A stretch of 7,723 nt of DNA from Chloroflexota bacterium (GTDB lineage Bacteria; Chloroflexota; Anaerolineae; Anaerolineales; Anaerolineaceae), in contig JAEYTI010000301.1 in NCBI GenBank assembly GCA_023434145.1, positions 1 through 7,723 of the forward strand, written 5' to 3'. The notes below the pieces were generated by a model. It saw nothing but the letters and a program-made list of their open reading frames with translations. It searched no databases and had not been told where the DNA came from. Each line of letters begins with the position of its first letter. The stretch's first letter is position 1. Of the stretch, positions 6,050 through 7,723 are shown one piece after another. The translations under genes and the position numbers were made by a program.

Positions 6050-7447
6050 CTAACGCCCGCCCGCCATGAGCTGCTTGCCCTTGAGCGGGAAAGCACACTG
6101 GCGTTCTTCCTCGCTGAGCGCTTTGCGCGCCTCGTCTCTCACATTATTCACGCCGGAGAAGAACTCGCGCATCATCACCACCGACAGGTACTTACCCCGC
6201 GGGGTGAGCGTGATGGCCTCTTTGCTCCACTTCGCCATCCCGCCGGTGATGGCGTAGAACAGCATCTCGATGAACAGGCCCAACTCGGCGGGCATTCCAA
6301 AGGACTTTTGGAAGCGCTGGCGGTCGAAGCGCAGGCTGAACAGTTCCATCATAAAGCGGTAGCGCATCTGCTCGCGCTTGCCGTAGGTCTGTTTGGCCGA
6401 AACGGACATGATTCCCGCATCGATGCGCTTGCCATACTCGCGCGGCGAGAAGGTGTTGACGTACAGCGCGCCGTCGATGTAGCTGAACGCGCCAGAGCCC
6501 AGGCCCACGTACTCCTCGCTGTCCACAATGTACTCGTCGAGCATGCCGGTGCCTTTGCGCAGGAACGTCCACGCCGACATCTCTTTGAACGCTCCGCCCA
6601 GCGTGTCGAGGACGATCTCGTAATAGCGGGCCTCGCGGCCATAATCCACCTTGCCGACCGTGCGCTCCAGCGAGCGGGCGACGGAGGGTGAGGTCATCAG
6701 CGGGTAGAAGGTGGTTTGCTGCGCGCCCGTGTCGATCACCATTTGCAAGTCGCGGCGCAGGATTTCCTCCGTCTGGTTGGGGAAGTTGTAAATCATGTCC
6801 ACGTTTAGCGAGGGGAAGTGCGGAGCGGCCTCGCGGATCTTCTGCTGGATCTCTTCGCCGGTGCCGAATTTCTGCAAGCGGCCCATCTCCAGCAGCAGCT
6901 CGTTGTCGAACGACTGTACGCCGACCGAAAGCCGCTGCACGCGGCCTTCGAGCTTGTTGACGATCTCGGGGATGAGGTGGTTGGGGTTGGTCTCGCAGGA
7001 GACTTCGCCGATGCCAAACAATTCGCGGGCCAGGTCGATCGTCTCGCACAACTCATCGATCAGGATGGTGGGCGTGCCGCCGCCAATGTAGAGTGAGGTG
7101 AACTGGTAGCCCAGGCGGTGGGCCATGTGCATCTCTTCGCGCAGGCGGCGGAAGTAGGCGTGCGCCTTTTCCGCGTCGAACAGAAAGCGGTTGAAGGAGC
7201 AGTAGGGGCACAGGCTCTCGCAGAAGGGCACGTGCAAATACAGCGTGTAGCTGTGGCCCGCTTGCGGCGCGGGCAGTGTATCCATCTGGGCCGGTTCCAG
7301 CCGCAGGTAGCGTTTGGTCATCTGCTGGAGATAGGGCGTGAGGATGGTCGTGGACAGGAATTTGGAAAAACCAACACCAACATGGGTTGGGCGGTGCGGC
7401 TGGGTGCTTTCGGCATCTGCAACAATGGCTTTTTTGCTCTCGTTCAT
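6050..7447 (-). CDS. Coproporphyrinogen III oxidase-like (HemN/HemW family) radical SAM protein
   Basis: A 465-residue cytoplasmic protein that should bind a [4Fe-4S] cluster and S-adenosylmethionine. The cluster motif is Cys76-x3-Cys80-x2-Cys83 in HVPFCESLCPYCSF; the SAM-binding glycines are in LYIGGGTPT at 119-127, followed by SCETNP (150-155) and SVGVQSF (174-180). A HemN C-terminal-like region covers roughly 355-425, with RFMMELFSLRFD and ITLTPRGKYL. The extra cysteine after the cluster motif in oxygen-independent coproporphyrinogen oxidase HemN is replaced by Phe85, which is closer to HemW-type heme chaperones; the protein is longer than HemW, with about 65 extra N-terminal residues and a charged C-terminal tail. 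So the exact reaction (porphyrinogen decarboxylation, heme transfer or another radical reaction) cannot be assigned. AAGGTG (7454-7460 region, reverse strand) precedes the ATG at suitable spacing. The gene is transcribed alone in this window, with a promoter and a CRP/FNR-type dyad upstream. Confidence 0.87.
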   Translation of the reverse strand: MNESKKAIVADAESTQPHRPTHVGVGFSKFLSTTILTPYLQQMTKRYLRLEPAQMDTLPAPQAGHSYTLYLHVPFCESLCPYCSFNRFLFDAEKAHAYFRRLREEMHMAHRLGYQFTSLYIGGGTPTILIDELCETIDLARELFGIGEVSCETNPNHLIPEIVNKLEGRVQRLSVGVQSFDNELLLEMGRLQKFGTGEEIQQKIREAAPHFPSLNVDMIYNFPNQTEEILRRDLQMVIDTGAQQTTFYPLMTSPSVARSLERTVGKVDYGREARYYEIVLDTLGGAFKEMSAWTFLRKGTGMLDEYIVDSEEYVGLGSGAFSYIDGALYVNTFSPREYGKRIDAGIMSVSAKQTYGKREQMRYRFMMELFSLRFDRQRFQKSFGMPAELGLFIEMLFYAITGGMAKWSKEAITLTPRGKYLSVVMMREFFSGVNNVRDEARKALSEEERQCAFPLKGKQLMAGGR

Positions 7448-7460
7448 TCCTTCTCACCTT

Positions 7461-7477
7461 GGGAGGTTGCTCCTCCC
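7461..7477 (-). promoter_or_regulatory. Small leader hairpin next to the ribosome-binding site
   Basis: gggagg (7461-7466) and cctccc (7472-7477) form a 6-bp GC-rich stem with a 5-nt loop in the leader of the radical SAM mRNA, directly ahead of the AAGGTG Shine-Dalgarno sequence. It may affect ribosome access, but could be incidental. Confidence 0.35.
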
Positions 7478-7585
7478 GCTAAAACACTGGGGCAGCACGC
7501 ACCGATCGACTGGCTCGTACCTGTGCCAGAGTGTCAAAGAAACTGTGATACTGCACAGATTTGTTTGGGGTAGTTCCGAGAAGTA

Positions 7586-7614
7586 ATTGTACAATGACCG
7601 GGATATTAATTCAA
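7586..7614 (-). promoter_or_regulatory. Probable promoter of the radical SAM gene
   Basis: On the reverse strand TTGAAT (7609-7614) and TACAAT (7586-7591) are separated by exactly 17 bp and match the sigma-70-type consensus at 4-5 and 5 of 6 positions. Transcription would begin near 7579-7581, giving a leader of about 132 nt. The -10 element lies within the perfect 10-bp palindrome attgtacaat (7586-7595), a possible repressor-size dyad. Confidence 0.5.
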
Positions 7615-7634
7615 CTGAAATTGTCTTGTTTTTC

Positions 7635-7650
7635 TGTGAAGATTGTCACA
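7635..7650. promoter_or_regulatory. CRP/FNR-family operator-like dyad TGTGA-N6-TCACA
   Basis: TGTGA (7635-7639) and TCACA (7646-7650) form a perfect dyad with the six-base spacing of CRP-type sites. Its centre lies about 62-64 bp upstream of the predicted start of the radical SAM transcript, the class I activator position. Which regulator binds is unknown; CRP/FNR-family proteins are common where oxygen or carbon status controls HemN-like genes. Confidence 0.5.
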
Positions 7651-7693
7651 ATTACGAAACTGATAAGTTTCTACCCCAATATAGTTTTTTGTG

Positions 7694-7721
7694 GTTGGGG
7701 GGGGAGACTCACGCCCCCAAC
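7694..7721. repeat. GC-rich hairpin at right window edge
   Basis: gttggggg (7694-7701) pairs with cccccaac (7714-7721) around a 12-nt loop, including a run of eight G at 7697-7704. A T-run lies before it on the forward strand (7685-7690). The sequence after it is outside the window, so whether it is a terminator or a repeat cannot be decided. Confidence 0.45.
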
Positions 7722-7723
7722 AA

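Noticed and set aside
6192..7049. 285-codon reverse-strand open frame overlapping the radical SAM gene
   Set aside because: A second frame of the same strand with Arg/Pro/His-rich, motif-free sequence; the overlapping frame has all radical SAM motifs.
7565..7679. 9-bp inverted repeat ttggggtag / ctaccccaa around the radical SAM promoter region
   Set aside because: A separated 9-bp match over about 100 bases is expected by chance a few times in a window of this length.

Overview
The window looks like chromosomal DNA of a free-living, GC-rich bacterium, most likely a member of the Chloroflexota (Anaerolineae-like). The main clue is a large secreted protein built from DUF11 repeats that ends in the tail RLYLPILLR; comparable YLP-type tails recur at the C-termini of exported Chloroflexota proteins. 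That taxonomic call is inference, since no rRNA or tRNA gene is present.

Layout, left to right: (1) a 15-base C run at the left edge; (2) a leftward gene for a lipoprotein-like thermonuclease; (3) a divergent intergenic region with a 27-bp-arm hairpin between 9-bp direct repeats; (4) a rightward 995-residue exported protein with six DUF11 repeats and two Ig-like domains; (5) a small DUF559 (Vsr-like endonuclease fold) gene enclosed by two inverted copies of a ~91-bp palindromic element, the right copy interrupted by a 54-bp hairpin insert; (6) a rightward gene for a membrane-anchored PstS-like substrate-binding protein; (7) a perfect 22-bp-stem hairpin between convergent genes; (8) a leftward HemN/HemW-like radical SAM gene; (9) its upstream region, with a good promoter match and a perfect TGTGA-N6-TCACA dyad centred about 62-64 bp upstream of the predicted transcription start.

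The genes do not form one pathway. Three products are predicted to be exported or envelope-anchored (nuclease, DUF11 protein, PstS-like protein), which suggests a cell-surface/nutrient-scavenging neighbourhood, but they are in separate transcription units. The radical SAM gene has its own probable CRP/FNR-type control.

The most interesting structure is the DUF559 unit at 4298-4961. The two flanking palindromes are inverted relative to each other, are the same length without gaps, have identical 42-nt loops in length, and show two compensatory base-pair changes in their stems. This resembles the arrangement of REP-type palindromes around RAYT transposase genes, but with a predicted PD-(D/E)XK/Vsr-like nuclease in the middle. 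It is a candidate small mobile or self-propagating unit, not a proven one.
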